A DNA stretch of 36,991 nt from Prochlorococcus sp. AG-347-K16 (GTDB lineage Bacteria > Cyanobacteriota > Cyanobacteriia > PCC-6307 > Cyanobiaceae), in the NCBI GenBank assembly GCA_003281405.1, contig QCCD01000014.1, positions 1 to 36,991 on the forward strand. Reading direction: 5' to 3'. Under the pieces are notes generated by a model. It ran no database searches. It was given only the letters and a program-made list of their open reading frames with translations, and had not been told where the DNA came from. A program made the position numbers and the translations under genes. Positions within the stretch are counted from its first letter, which is position 1; each line of letters starts with the position of its first letter. Positions 22,801 through 31,112 of this stretch are shown here, in pieces.

Positions 22801-23057
22801 CTGAAAAATGTTTACCTCTTCCTCCAGAAAGTGCTTATAAATATGTAGAAGCAAAAATAAAATCAAAAAATGAAAAAAAAGCTTTTACAGATAAATGGAT
22901 TGGTAATAAAAATTTTTCTAAAGGAGAAAGAGATAATATCGAAATGAAAATTTGTTTTGGTAATGAAAAAGAACCAGATTTCTTTCTTGGAAATAATAAT
23001 TTTGATCAATTATCATATAGATTATATGGTCCTCTAATTAAAGCATTAAAGAAATAA
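19875..23057 (+). CDS. recC: RecC subunit of exonuclease V
   Basis: RecC holds RecB and RecD together, splits the DNA strands and recognises Chi. The 1,060-aa protein starts at TTG 19875 with MLNLYKSNKIEVISELLAEE. It carries RecC hallmarks such as VPNYFLGNWLREQI near the start and SGIYEFLIDI-like helicase-derived blocks. RecC has no working ATP-binding loop, and none is seen. Its DNA is very AT-rich and the product is rich in Asn, Lys and Ile. It heads the operon with the methyltransferase-like gene (3 bp on), recB and recD. Alignment to the E. coli protein would be weak, so the call relies partly on the operon. Confidence 0.92.
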   Translation: MLNLYKSNKIEVISELLAEELKICPPPINEKLEIVVPNYFLGNWLREQITIKNKISALYELKTISTYTESLLTNFFPAIDMSAWNFESIKWGVIDSLEELNSFKESFPLRNWINKYLDNKKTIDGDIYNLTKKITNNFIDYLIFRPEMIAQWNRYEINSSNLFKNLNSDQFWQPILYKLLEEKISEKPSCLYMIEVIKNIRKIKNIQFQVPNQIYIFSDNNLSKLHIDFYSELSKFIKVNLYLLSPGEDLWNRINRLEGELEFDDNESKLNLNNTNIEKIFGKFGANFQKLIDENIYKEGINLKNNLIYLDPTTNFHNKEDIPLLNQIQKRLIDNNSVDFIVSERDDSILLCEHFNQNSQFEYLRNKIIEIINSCENIKYSDIAVLSPQTNLIKPYLRYIFNNELINGEKIPYFFIDEDNHDSSGIYEFLIDITEIANEKITLEKIDYILSKKVTQNIFDFNITEKDEIIFLLTQAGFHWGLDDKERLGEEKNTLDWCINRITLGLIYDKEVNLSTFNLKPFSYKNISLDLNKWVKILIHLKKYINLIRGSFSYSNWVEKIKFILKSIADSNANFNLEISEINRILDNHAITLIPDDLILLKVFREILISCINKVKYQSKSRVNKILVSDIENSRHIPHKVIFLIDMNSVNYPKLPKSENINLLNNKYHLGDPSVFEREKYSFLELLIACRDKFIVTWVKNDKDNNKLDVSFPIKELISFFDSFLNQRQRELIIKDSDLIKNEIIDLDKSKIVKSNYSLIKDINWNEKKSDIKNYKLSELIYWFKTPQKYWLNKNNISPKEIFIHHPDEENVSNLQKSQLITKIIQQVEIDNHNIIDDLNELNIYDQLVENGIIMPKNSIFTKEKEIKDLLSSLCASLRHHNKINRIYIKSNANKEEYLIADDTVIELINANLSLSRLTEAWIKLLFISSLKRNIKKTKVIFRTENNYKSQIIQSPGATESNLILEEYINIFKNYSEKCLPLPPESAYKYVEAKIKSKNEKKAFTDKWIGNKNFSKGERDNIEMKICFGNEKEPDFFLGNNNFDQLSYRLYGPLIKALKK

Positions 23058-23060
23058 AAA

Positions 23061-23534
23061 ATGTCTAAATTTCAGTTGAAAATTTTTTTTAAAGCTGCTT
23101 ATGATCTAATGCTTGTTTTTTTACAGTTCTTTATTATTAGTCTTCATTTTTTTCAATGGGAATTTCTTCCACAAAAACAAATAATTCAATCAAGTCCTTT
23201 TTCTTATTTCCTGGGTATTTTAATTATCTTAATCGCTTTCATAATAATGTTAGTTTCAATTAAAGACTTAGGTAAAAATTTATCCCCTTTCCCAAGACCT
23301 ATAAACAATAGCAATCTAGTTACTACAGGTATTTATCGATTTACGCGTCACCCAATGTACTATTCTTTAATATTTATTTCCATTGGGTTTTTTATAATAA
23401 AATTATCTATTTATTATTTATTTTTGACAATAAGTTTAGCTTTAATAATAAAATTTAAGATTGCCTTAGAAGAGAAATATTTAATGAACAAATTTAAGAA
23501 TTACTTACTTTATAAAAATGAGGTCAAAGTTTAA
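23061..23534 (+). CDS. ICMT/PEMT-like membrane methyltransferase inside recBCD operon
   Basis: The 157-aa protein has about four hydrophobic segments. The signature GIYRFTRHPMY (90-100) plus the later E-E-K-Y-L-x-x-x-F-x-x-Y motif are those of isoprenylcysteine carboxyl methyltransferase-like and phospholipid N-methyltransferase-like enzymes. These bind S-adenosylmethionine in the membrane. Bacterial members of this fold act on varied lipids or small molecules and the substrate is unknown. The gene lies 3 bp after recC and 12 bp before recB, so it is firmly inside the recombination operon. A role in DNA repair is not implied by the family. Confidence 0.85.
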   Translation: MSKFQLKIFFKAAYDLMLVFLQFFIISLHFFQWEFLPQKQIIQSSPFSYFLGILIILIAFIIMLVSIKDLGKNLSPFPRPINNSNLVTTGIYRFTRHPMYYSLIFISIGFFIIKLSIYYLFLTISLALIIKFKIALEEKYLMNKFKNYLLYKNEVKV

Positions 23535-23546
23535 TTTAATAAAGAA

Positions 23547-26500
23547 ATGGATATTAATCAAATTAAATTAGATAATAAGTTTAAATTAGTAGAAGCAAGT
23601 GCGGGAACTGGTAAAAGTTTTACTTTGGCTCACATAGTTTTAAGAAATGTTTTGGAGAAAAAAGTTAAACCAGATGAGATACTCTTGCTAAGTTTTACAA
23701 AAAATACTTGTTCTGAATTAAGAGATAAAATACTCTCGAGATTTCATAATTTAAAATTATATTTGCAAACTAATAATGAAATTAAGATAGATAATACTCT
23801 TAAGGATTGGTATTTGAATTTTAAAGATAAAGATAAATCTAAGGAAAAAATAATTTCCGAAATTGATAATTTTATAAATCAATTCTATAAGTTAAAAGTA
23901 ACTACATTCCATGCTTTTTGCAGTAATATTATTGATGAATATAGTATTGAAATAGGGATAACTCAAGATCCATGCATTGAGAATAATATAGATAATTTGT
24001 ATCAAGATGTAATAGATAATTTGTGGATTGATGATTTTCTAAATCTTAATCCTGAGCTTATTTCAGCAGTAAACAAAAAAAAAATAAGTTCTAGATTTGG
24101 AAGTAGAATCAATAAGTCATTTTTTGTAGAAATTTTAAAAAATATTGATCAAGAAAATATTTGTAGATTTCAAGTAAATAATAAATATAAGATTAGTGAT
24201 TTAAATAATTATTTTAATGATTTTTTTTATTTAAATTGGAATGAGTTTTGTATTGAATGGAATAAGCAAGGTAAGGAATTATTTTTACAACTTAAAGAGT
24301 TGGGAAAATTAATTAAGGAGAGTGGTGGAAAAAGTCAAATATATGCTGCAAAACCAAGAAATGATAAGTTTAATCAAATAATTTGTTGGATTGAAGAGAT
24401 TAACAAAAGGCTTAATTCTAAAAATGTTATTGATTTTATATATGATATTTCTAAGGATGATCTTTTATTTAAATATTTTTACATTGAAAATATATCTAAA
24501 GAAATTAATAAACATAATCTAAAATTAGATTTTACTAAATTTAACTTATTACAAGATAAAATTTATAAAATAAAAGAAGGTTTCTTTACTGAATTTGTAA
24601 GAATATTTACCCAATTAGCTTATATAAAATTAATTGAATTAAAGAAAAGTTTTTCTATTTTCAACTTCAATGATCTTATAAAGACTGTAGAAAATACATT
24701 TGTAGATTCGGAAATTAGTAATAGTAATACTCTATCTAAAATTCAAAAAAGATTTAAATGTGTCTTAGTTGATGAGTTTCAAGATACAGATATTACTCAG
24801 TGGAATTTAATAAAAAAGTTCTTTAATACAAAAAATCATTTTTTACTTTGCGTGGGTGATCCAAAACAAGCGATTTACAAATTTAGAGGTGGAGATATCG
24901 AAACTTACTTAGATGCAAGATCTAATGCAATTGAAGTTTTTAGTCTTACTGATAACTATAGATCCTCAAAAAAGTTAATCGATGTTCTTAATAAACTTTA
25001 TAAGAATGGACTTAAACAATCAAAACTAAAGTATATTAAATTAACTTCTAGAGTTAATGATAATATTAAGCCTGAATTTAAATTTAAGGATGTATTTGAA
25101 ATTGTAGAATTTTCAAAAAAAGAGAATGATATAGAGGATCTTGTAACTCATTACATAGTAAACTTTATTTTAAATAATAAAGAGATTGATATTAATAAAA
25201 TTGCGATTCTTACATTAAATAATTCGCAATGTTTAGATTTTAAAAAAAAATTAAATCAGTTTAACCTCCCATGCAAAATTCAAAATAAACAAAATATTTT
25301 TGATACCGAAGCAAGTTCTCTACTATTTTTATTCATTGAATGTTTATTAAATCCGAGGTCTTTAAAAAATATAACTTTGCTTGCTACTTCAAAGTTTATA
25401 GAAATAAATTTAGAAGATTTACTTGATCATGGAATTAGTAATAATTTAGAAATTTTAATTAATAAATGCATTACTTGGTCCCAAGAACTAAGAGAAAAAG
25501 GCTTTTTAAACATTGTTAATGAACTACTTATAAATTACAAGTCATCCTCGATTATTCAAGATACAGATTTAAATTCAAATTTATTTCAACTTTCAGAAAT
25601 TGTTGAAATAGAATTAATAAATAGTGATTTTGATCTCAATATAGTCTTCAACTGGTATAAAAATCAATTAGATCATATTTTAAGAATTTCTACTGGAGAA
25701 GATTTTTTGACGAAAGATTATAATCTTCAAAATGGAATAAATCTTTCTACCATTCATAGTAGTAAGGGCCTCGAATTTGAAATAGTCCTATGTCCATATC
25801 TCTCAATTATTTCAAATAAGTCAAATAAAATAAAAGGACCTCTGTGGAAATCAAATATTGATAGAAATCTATACGTTAATATTTCTAATAATTACGCGAA
25901 GGTTGAAAAATTTAAATTTATAGAAGAAGAAGATTTATTTAAAGAGAGTGAGAGGTTAATTTATGTAGCACTTACAAGGAGCAAATATAAACTTATTCTT
26001 TTTAATGATGTAGAGGATACAAATAATATTTTAAATAATGATTTACTTAATAATTTGGAAAATATTAATATTTATAAGTCTACTTTTGAAGTCAGGATAG
26101 AAAAAGAGAAAATAAAAGAAATTTTTTCTAAGTTCCAAACTAACCGATTGAATAAAAATCTTTGGAAAATCGATAACGTTAATAAAAAAATATCTAATGT
26201 ATTTAATTCTGATCAATTTATTTCTTATTCAAGTTATTCTTCTTGGATACGTAAAGATAAAAATATTGATGCAGTCATTAATCAATATAGGGATTATGAA
26301 GATAATATATCAATTATCAAAGATTCTAATATTAAGAATTCAAAGAATTATCCTAATTATTTTTCTTATCCAAATCCCTTAAGTGAATTTCCAAAAGGAA
26401 CTATTGCTGGGACTTGCCTGCACAAAATAATAGAAAGATTTGAATTTAGAAACGATAATAATCAAGAATTAATTGATTTAATTATTGAGGAATTGAACTT

Positions 26501-27173
26501 TCATCAAATCGATACCTCTTTAGCTTTTAAAGTAAAAGATGCAATTTTAAGAATCATAAATACATCTTTAGGAAGAGAATTACAAAATAAGAAATTAGTT
26601 GATATTCCAAATAAATACTTAATTAAGGAACTCAAATATGATTTAACCCTATCTTATGAAGGTAGAAATATTAATTCTAATGATATATCAAATTGCTTTT
26701 TTTTAGATCAGGAATATGAATTTGGTGAAGAATATGCAAATAAGATAAATGATCTTCAAATTATGAATAAAGGCTTTCATTCAGGATGTATTGATTGTGT
26801 TTTTCCTGTAGGAAATAAATTAGAAGATAGTAAATGGTGGGTAATTGATTGGAAAAGTAATTTGATTTCTGGAAGTGATAATAGTGATTGTTTACCAAGA
26901 AACTATAACTATGAAAACATGAGAAATGAAATGATTAAACATCATTATCCATTGCAATCTCATCTTTATTTATTAGCATTGCATAGATTATTAAAGTGGC
27001 GACTTAAAAATTATCAACCACATAAACATCTTGGAGGATATATTTATTTGTTTTTAAAGGGATTGCCAGATTTTGAATTATTTGAAAAATCTAAGTCTGA
27101 AGATATATCTCCAGGTATTTTTATTAGCAAAGCACCTTTAAAAAGAATTAATTATTTAGATAACCTTTTTTAG
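23547..27173 (+). CDS. recB: RecB helicase-nuclease subunit of exonuclease V
   Basis: The 1,208-aa protein is a complete RecB. Walker A is ASAGTGKS (17-24), the DExx box is LVDEFQD, and VGDPKQAIYKFRGGD and the C-terminal helicase blocks ITLSTIHSSKGLEF-like and YVALTRSK are present. The nuclease domain holds CLHKIIE, the acidic D in GCIDCVF (about 1083) and VIDWKSN (D1101, K1103), so the catalytic residues are kept. It is a 3'-5' helicase that degrades broken ends until Chi and loads RecA. The stop is one base before the recD start. Very AT-rich, as in 24181-24240 with 6 of 60 G or C. Confidence 0.96.
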   Translation: MDINQIKLDNKFKLVEASAGTGKSFTLAHIVLRNVLEKKVKPDEILLLSFTKNTCSELRDKILSRFHNLKLYLQTNNEIKIDNTLKDWYLNFKDKDKSKEKIISEIDNFINQFYKLKVTTFHAFCSNIIDEYSIEIGITQDPCIENNIDNLYQDVIDNLWIDDFLNLNPELISAVNKKKISSRFGSRINKSFFVEILKNIDQENICRFQVNNKYKISDLNNYFNDFFYLNWNEFCIEWNKQGKELFLQLKELGKLIKESGGKSQIYAAKPRNDKFNQIICWIEEINKRLNSKNVIDFIYDISKDDLLFKYFYIENISKEINKHNLKLDFTKFNLLQDKIYKIKEGFFTEFVRIFTQLAYIKLIELKKSFSIFNFNDLIKTVENTFVDSEISNSNTLSKIQKRFKCVLVDEFQDTDITQWNLIKKFFNTKNHFLLCVGDPKQAIYKFRGGDIETYLDARSNAIEVFSLTDNYRSSKKLIDVLNKLYKNGLKQSKLKYIKLTSRVNDNIKPEFKFKDVFEIVEFSKKENDIEDLVTHYIVNFILNNKEIDINKIAILTLNNSQCLDFKKKLNQFNLPCKIQNKQNIFDTEASSLLFLFIECLLNPRSLKNITLLATSKFIEINLEDLLDHGISNNLEILINKCITWSQELREKGFLNIVNELLINYKSSSIIQDTDLNSNLFQLSEIVEIELINSDFDLNIVFNWYKNQLDHILRISTGEDFLTKDYNLQNGINLSTIHSSKGLEFEIVLCPYLSIISNKSNKIKGPLWKSNIDRNLYVNISNNYAKVEKFKFIEEEDLFKESERLIYVALTRSKYKLILFNDVEDTNNILNNDLLNNLENINIYKSTFEVRIEKEKIKEIFSKFQTNRLNKNLWKIDNVNKKISNVFNSDQFISYSSYSSWIRKDKNIDAVINQYRDYEDNISIIKDSNIKNSKNYPNYFSYPNPLSEFPKGTIAGTCLHKIIERFEFRNDNNQELIDLIIEELNFHQIDTSLAFKVKDAILRIINTSLGRELQNKKLVDIPNKYLIKELKYDLTLSYEGRNINSNDISNCFFLDQEYEFGEEYANKINDLQIMNKGFHSGCIDCVFPVGNKLEDSKWWVIDWKSNLISGSDNSDCLPRNYNYENMRNEMIKHHYPLQSHLYLLALHRLLKWRLKNYQPHKHLGGYIYLFLKGLPDFELFEKSKSEDISPGIFISKAPLKRINYLDNLF

Positions 27174-27174
27174 A

Positions 27175-28878
27175 ATGACTAAAACTACTACAGATATTGA
27201 AAAGTTCCAATACGATCATATATTTAATTTAATCTTAGGTATTTTCAAATTTAGTGAAAAAAAATATGGAAATTTCGTAAAAGATGTAATAAGAATTTTA
27301 TTAGAGTTTGAAAAAAATGGTGAAACTATTATTGATCTTGATAATAGTTTAATAATCTTTGAATTATTAGAAGATGGCTGGCCCAATAAACATATAGATG
27401 TTCTAAAAAATATAGGTTTGATTGGTCCCCTTCATTCGCCATTCGTATTAGTAAATAGAAAATTATCCTTATCAAAATGGTCAAAAAAGATAGAAAGAGT
27501 TATTAATTTATTTCTAAAAAAAATAGATACCGATAATTTAATGAACTCAATAATTTATAAACATGATAATAAAATTGATCAAATTAAAAATATATTTAAA
27601 TATTCAAACTTAGTTTTCCTTCAAGGAGGACCAGGTACGGGTAAAACCACTTTAATAATAAAGTTAATAATAGAACTCCTTCAAATTGATAACTTTTTAA
27701 ATGTTGGTTTATCCGCTCCAACTGGTAAAGCTACAGCTCGTTTAAAAGAAGCTCTTAATGATAAAAAAAATATTTCCTTTAGCAAATTTCTAGACCAAAT
27801 AGAATTTCAAACTTTACATAGATGGATTTTAAATTCTCAAAATAAATCTCTTAAGTTGAAATTTAAACTAAAAGAGCTTGATATTTTCATAATTGATGAA
27901 ATGTCAATGGTTAATATCGATTTGATTGAATCAGTTTTAAATTTGCTAGCAAAGGACTGTAAAATTATTTTAGTTGGAGATAAAAATCAATTGTCTCCAG
28001 TAAATAACTGTTCTATATGGAATTATTTGTTTGAATATTCAGATAATAGTTCAATTAAATCTTGTGTAGTAAATTTAGAAAAAACTTATAGAAATATTGG
28101 AGATATAGCATTAATTAGTAGTTTAATATTTAATAATGATTTTTCTTTACTTAATCAAAAGATAAAAGAATTAGAAAAAGATAATAGTTCAAAAGAAATT
28201 ACTATTTCAAAGAGTAGAGAAAAAGATATTCCAAAAAATCTATTATTTTCGATTACAAGTCATCTAAAACAGTTAAATATTTCAACTTCAAATTTAAGTA
28301 AAAAAAAATATATATTTGATAAGTGTATTGATAATTTATTGCTTAATGAAAAAGATTTAATAGATAAGATATTTCTTGATTTACAAAGTCACTTGATTTT
28401 ATGCGAAAAAAATTCCGGAATATGGAGTGTTGAATATTTGAATGAAATCGTTTTTGGTCAAAAAAAACCCTATGACCTTAAAACTCTTAATGAGGGTGTT
28501 CCGATCATGTGTACAAAAAATAATATTGAACTTGGATTGTCAAATGGAGATATCGGAGTACTCATAGGTTTTAAAAATAAAAGAAAATATCTTTTTAGAA
28601 AATTTAATGATAATAACGAAGAAATTGTCGCATTAATTGATCCATCTAATTTAGAAAATGTTGTACCTGCAATAGCCATCACTATTCATAAATCTCAAGG
28701 AAGTGAATCTGAAAAAGTAAATATTTTATGGTCCCAAAATTATAGAAGAAATCAATATGCTGTAAAAGAAAAAAAGGAAAAACAAAATATCTTTTGCAGA
28801 GATAATTTTGAAAGAAGGTTATTTTATACTGCTGTTACAAGAGCGAAAAAATCTTTAAATATATATTATTTAAATTAA
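27175..28878 (+). CDS. recD: RecD helicase subunit of exonuclease V
   Basis: The 567-aa protein has Walker A GGPGTGKT at residues 151-158, the DEMSM box (I-I-D-E-M-S-M), the GDKNQLSPV motif and the C-terminal AITIHKSQGSE and YTAVTRAKK blocks of the RecD family. It is the fast 5'-3' motor of RecBCD. The start follows the recB stop with one base between. It is the last gene of the operon, and no clear terminator follows. The length is typical for RecD beside RecBC rather than for the longer RecD2. Confidence 0.95.
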   Translation: MTKTTTDIEKFQYDHIFNLILGIFKFSEKKYGNFVKDVIRILLEFEKNGETIIDLDNSLIIFELLEDGWPNKHIDVLKNIGLIGPLHSPFVLVNRKLSLSKWSKKIERVINLFLKKIDTDNLMNSIIYKHDNKIDQIKNIFKYSNLVFLQGGPGTGKTTLIIKLIIELLQIDNFLNVGLSAPTGKATARLKEALNDKKNISFSKFLDQIEFQTLHRWILNSQNKSLKLKFKLKELDIFIIDEMSMVNIDLIESVLNLLAKDCKIILVGDKNQLSPVNNCSIWNYLFEYSDNSSIKSCVVNLEKTYRNIGDIALISSLIFNNDFSLLNQKIKELEKDNSSKEITISKSREKDIPKNLLFSITSHLKQLNISTSNLSKKKYIFDKCIDNLLLNEKDLIDKIFLDLQSHLILCEKNSGIWSVEYLNEIVFGQKKPYDLKTLNEGVPIMCTKNNIELGLSNGDIGVLIGFKNKRKYLFRKFNDNNEEIVALIDPSNLENVVPAIAITIHKSQGSESEKVNILWSQNYRRNQYAVKEKKEKQNIFCRDNFERRLFYTAVTRAKKSLNIYYLN

Positions 28879-28980
28879 ATTTTATTTTTGAGAAATTAGT
28901 AATATCTTAACCACGAGATGTTAGATTAATAATTCGGCTCTGCAAGGCTAATCAACAATTTAAGTTAATTTAGATATTTG

Positions 28981-29015
28981 TTGAATGCCTAATCAGAAGA
29001 TTATTAGGCATTTAA
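28981..29015 (+). promoter_or_regulatory. Long hairpin directly before the DEAD-box helicase start
   Basis: AATGCCTAAT (28984-28993) pairs with ATTAGGCATT (29003-29012) around a 9-base loop. Three more pairs (U-A, U-A, G-U) extend the stem to 28981-29015, one base before ATG 29017. No U-run follows, so a terminator is unlikely. It may block ribosome entry until it is opened, by temperature or by the helicase itself, but that is inference. Confidence 0.65.
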
Positions 29016-29016
29016 A

Positions 29017-30798
29017 ATGGCTTTAAAAAAAAATAGTAACTCTCTTGGTAGTGAGCAGGAAAACTCTCAGAATGAAGATTCTTCACTACTAGAGTTCAAG
29101 AACTTAGATAACAAAAAAGAAATTGAATCTCAACTATTGGAAGTATCGAAAGGAGATGATAATGAGAATGGATTTCTCGATTTTGGGTTTAATCAATCAA
29201 TCTTAAACTCGTTAAAAAATAAAGGATATAAAAATCCAACTCCCATCCAAAAAGCTGCAATTCCCGAACTAATGTTAGGCAGGGATTTACTAGGCCAAGC
29301 ACAAACAGGAACAGGAAAGACTGCAGCTTTCGCATTACCATTAATAGAAAAACTAACAGATAATAAAGAATTAAATGCCAAGGTTTTAGTTATGACTCCT
29401 ACAAGAGAATTAGCAACTCAAGTGGCAGAATCTTTTAAAAGTTATAGTTCTGAATCTAGCAATTTTAAGACGGTTGCAATATATGGAGGTACCGACTATC
29501 GAAATCAAATTTCTGCATTAAAAAGAAAAGTTGACGTAGTAGTTGGGACCCCAGGCCGAATAATGGATCATATAAGGCAGGGGACTTTTAAAATTAAAGA
29601 TATAAATTGTCTTGTTTTAGATGAGGCAGATGAAATGTTAAATATGGGTTTTCTTGAAGATATTGAATGGATAATAGATCAACTTCCAGAAAATAAGCAG
29701 ATGGTATTGTTTTCAGCAACAATGCCTAGTGAGATAAAAAATATAGCAAAAAAATATCTAAATGATCCCGCCGAAATATTAATCAAAAGTGTCAAAAAAG
29801 AAACTCAATTAATTTCGCAAAAATTTCTATATGTACAAAGGCATCATAAGTTAGATGCTTTAAAAAGAATACTAGAACTTAATAACGAGGGAGTAATTAT
29901 TTTTGTTAGGACAAAACTACTTACTACTTCAATAGCAGAAGCTTTAGAGAATTCTGGTCATACTGTGGCAGTACTTAATGGAGATATACCTCAAAATCAA
30001 AGAGAAAATACTGTAGATAGATTGAAAAAAGGATTTATTGATATCCTTGTTGCAACTGATGTCGCAGCTAGAGGATTAGATGTTGAGAGGATAAAACTTG
30101 TTGTTAATTACGATTTTCCTTTTGACAAGGAAACATATACTCATAGAATTGGAAGAACTGGAAGGGCAGGCAGATCAGGAGAAGCAATTTTATTTGTTAA
30201 TCAAAGAGAAAAACATTTTCTAAGAAATTTAGAAAACTCAACAAGAACCAAGATTGAAGAAATTAATATACCAAGTAATAAAATAATAAATGAAAAAAGG
30301 ATGGAAAAACTTATAGATAATGTTAATGAGAGTTCTTTAGCTAAAGATGAAAATGAAGAAAATAAAGCTTTGATTATTGATGTACTTGATAATTTAAAAG
30401 AAAAATACTCTATGGATGACTCAAATATTGCAATGGCGGCGATTAATTTAGTAATAGGTAATAAATCATTTTTTGTTAATGACGATGATTCTTGGATTAA
30501 TAAACAAAATAATACTGATCGCAATAGATCAAATAGAAATATTAATAATCGTATGAGAAATTCAAATAGAAGAAATAATTATCAAAATGATTCTTTTGAA
30601 ACCTACAAATTTAACTTTGGTAAATTTGATGGAATTAGAGTTGCAAATATTATATCCTCAATCTGTAATTCAACTAATATAAATGGTAGATCCATAGGTA
30701 AGATACAGATTTTTAATGATTACAGTTTGGTAGATTTACCCAAAGATTTGCATAGAGAAACTAAAAATAAATTAAAAAAAATTAAAGTCAGAAACTAG
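29017..30798 (+). CDS. deaD: DEAD-box RNA helicase with DbpA-like RNA-binding domain
   Basis: The 593-aa protein has a low-complexity N-terminal tail (1-50), then the helicase core with the Q motif region (TPIQKAAIP), AQTGTGKT (95-102), PTRELA, DEAD (202-205), SAT and the C-terminal HRIGRTGRAGR. A linker rich in Asn and Arg (about 490-530) precedes a last domain (about 535-590) that looks like the DbpA RNA-binding fold. It is the DeaD/CsdA kind, acting in ribosome assembly and mRNA unwinding, often cold-induced. A hairpin at its start codon may regulate translation. Confidence 0.94.
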   Translation: MALKKNSNSLGSEQENSQNEDSSLLEFKNLDNKKEIESQLLEVSKGDDNENGFLDFGFNQSILNSLKNKGYKNPTPIQKAAIPELMLGRDLLGQAQTGTGKTAAFALPLIEKLTDNKELNAKVLVMTPTRELATQVAESFKSYSSESSNFKTVAIYGGTDYRNQISALKRKVDVVVGTPGRIMDHIRQGTFKIKDINCLVLDEADEMLNMGFLEDIEWIIDQLPENKQMVLFSATMPSEIKNIAKKYLNDPAEILIKSVKKETQLISQKFLYVQRHHKLDALKRILELNNEGVIIFVRTKLLTTSIAEALENSGHTVAVLNGDIPQNQRENTVDRLKKGFIDILVATDVAARGLDVERIKLVVNYDFPFDKETYTHRIGRTGRAGRSGEAILFVNQREKHFLRNLENSTRTKIEEINIPSNKIINEKRMEKLIDNVNESSLAKDENEENKALIIDVLDNLKEKYSMDDSNIAMAAINLVIGNKSFFVNDDDSWINKQNNTDRNRSNRNINNRMRNSNRRNNYQNDSFETYKFNFGKFDGIRVANIISSICNSTNINGRSIGKIQIFNDYSLVDLPKDLHRETKNKLKKIKVRN

Positions 30799-30807
30799 TG
30801 ATAGAGA

Positions 30808-31101
30808 ATGAAAGCTAGCAAATATAATTTCTTTATTTTTGTGAATCTGATAATACTATTCAACTCCTTTAATAGTTATTATTTAGCCCAAACGAAACAA
30901 AATTCAATCATAAAATTATTTTGTCTTCAGAGTGTCAAAGAGGAGATGATGAAAGCAGAAATGTTATATAGTGAAGAAATTGCGAATGGAACTTGTGATT
31001 GTTACTACGAAGAATTTATAAAAACTGCAAGTCATCAAGATGCAAAAACAAAATGTAAATTAGAAACTAAAGAAAATTTAAATCATAATAGAAAAATTTA
31101 A
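30808..31101 (+). CDS. Exported small protein with cysteines, 97 aa
   Basis: A hydrophobic start (FFIFVNLIILFNSFNSYYLA, about 8-27) looks like a signal peptide. The rest is helical and charged with four cysteines: C39 (FCLQS), the C-D-C in GTCDCYYEEF (about 69-71), and a later one in TKCKLE. The cysteine pattern suits a lumenal or periplasmic protein with disulfides. It starts 9 bp after deaD and ends 11 bp before the ABC exporter. The family is not recognised. Confidence 0.7.
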   Translation: MKASKYNFFIFVNLIILFNSFNSYYLAQTKQNSIIKLFCLQSVKEEMMKAEMLYSEEIANGTCDCYYEEFIKTASHQDAKTKCKLETKENLNHNRKI

Positions 31102-31112
31102 TTATTATTTTC

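Noticed and set aside
28984-29012. Terminator of recD
   Set aside because: A good stem, but it is followed by TAAAATGG instead of a U-run and touches the next start codon.
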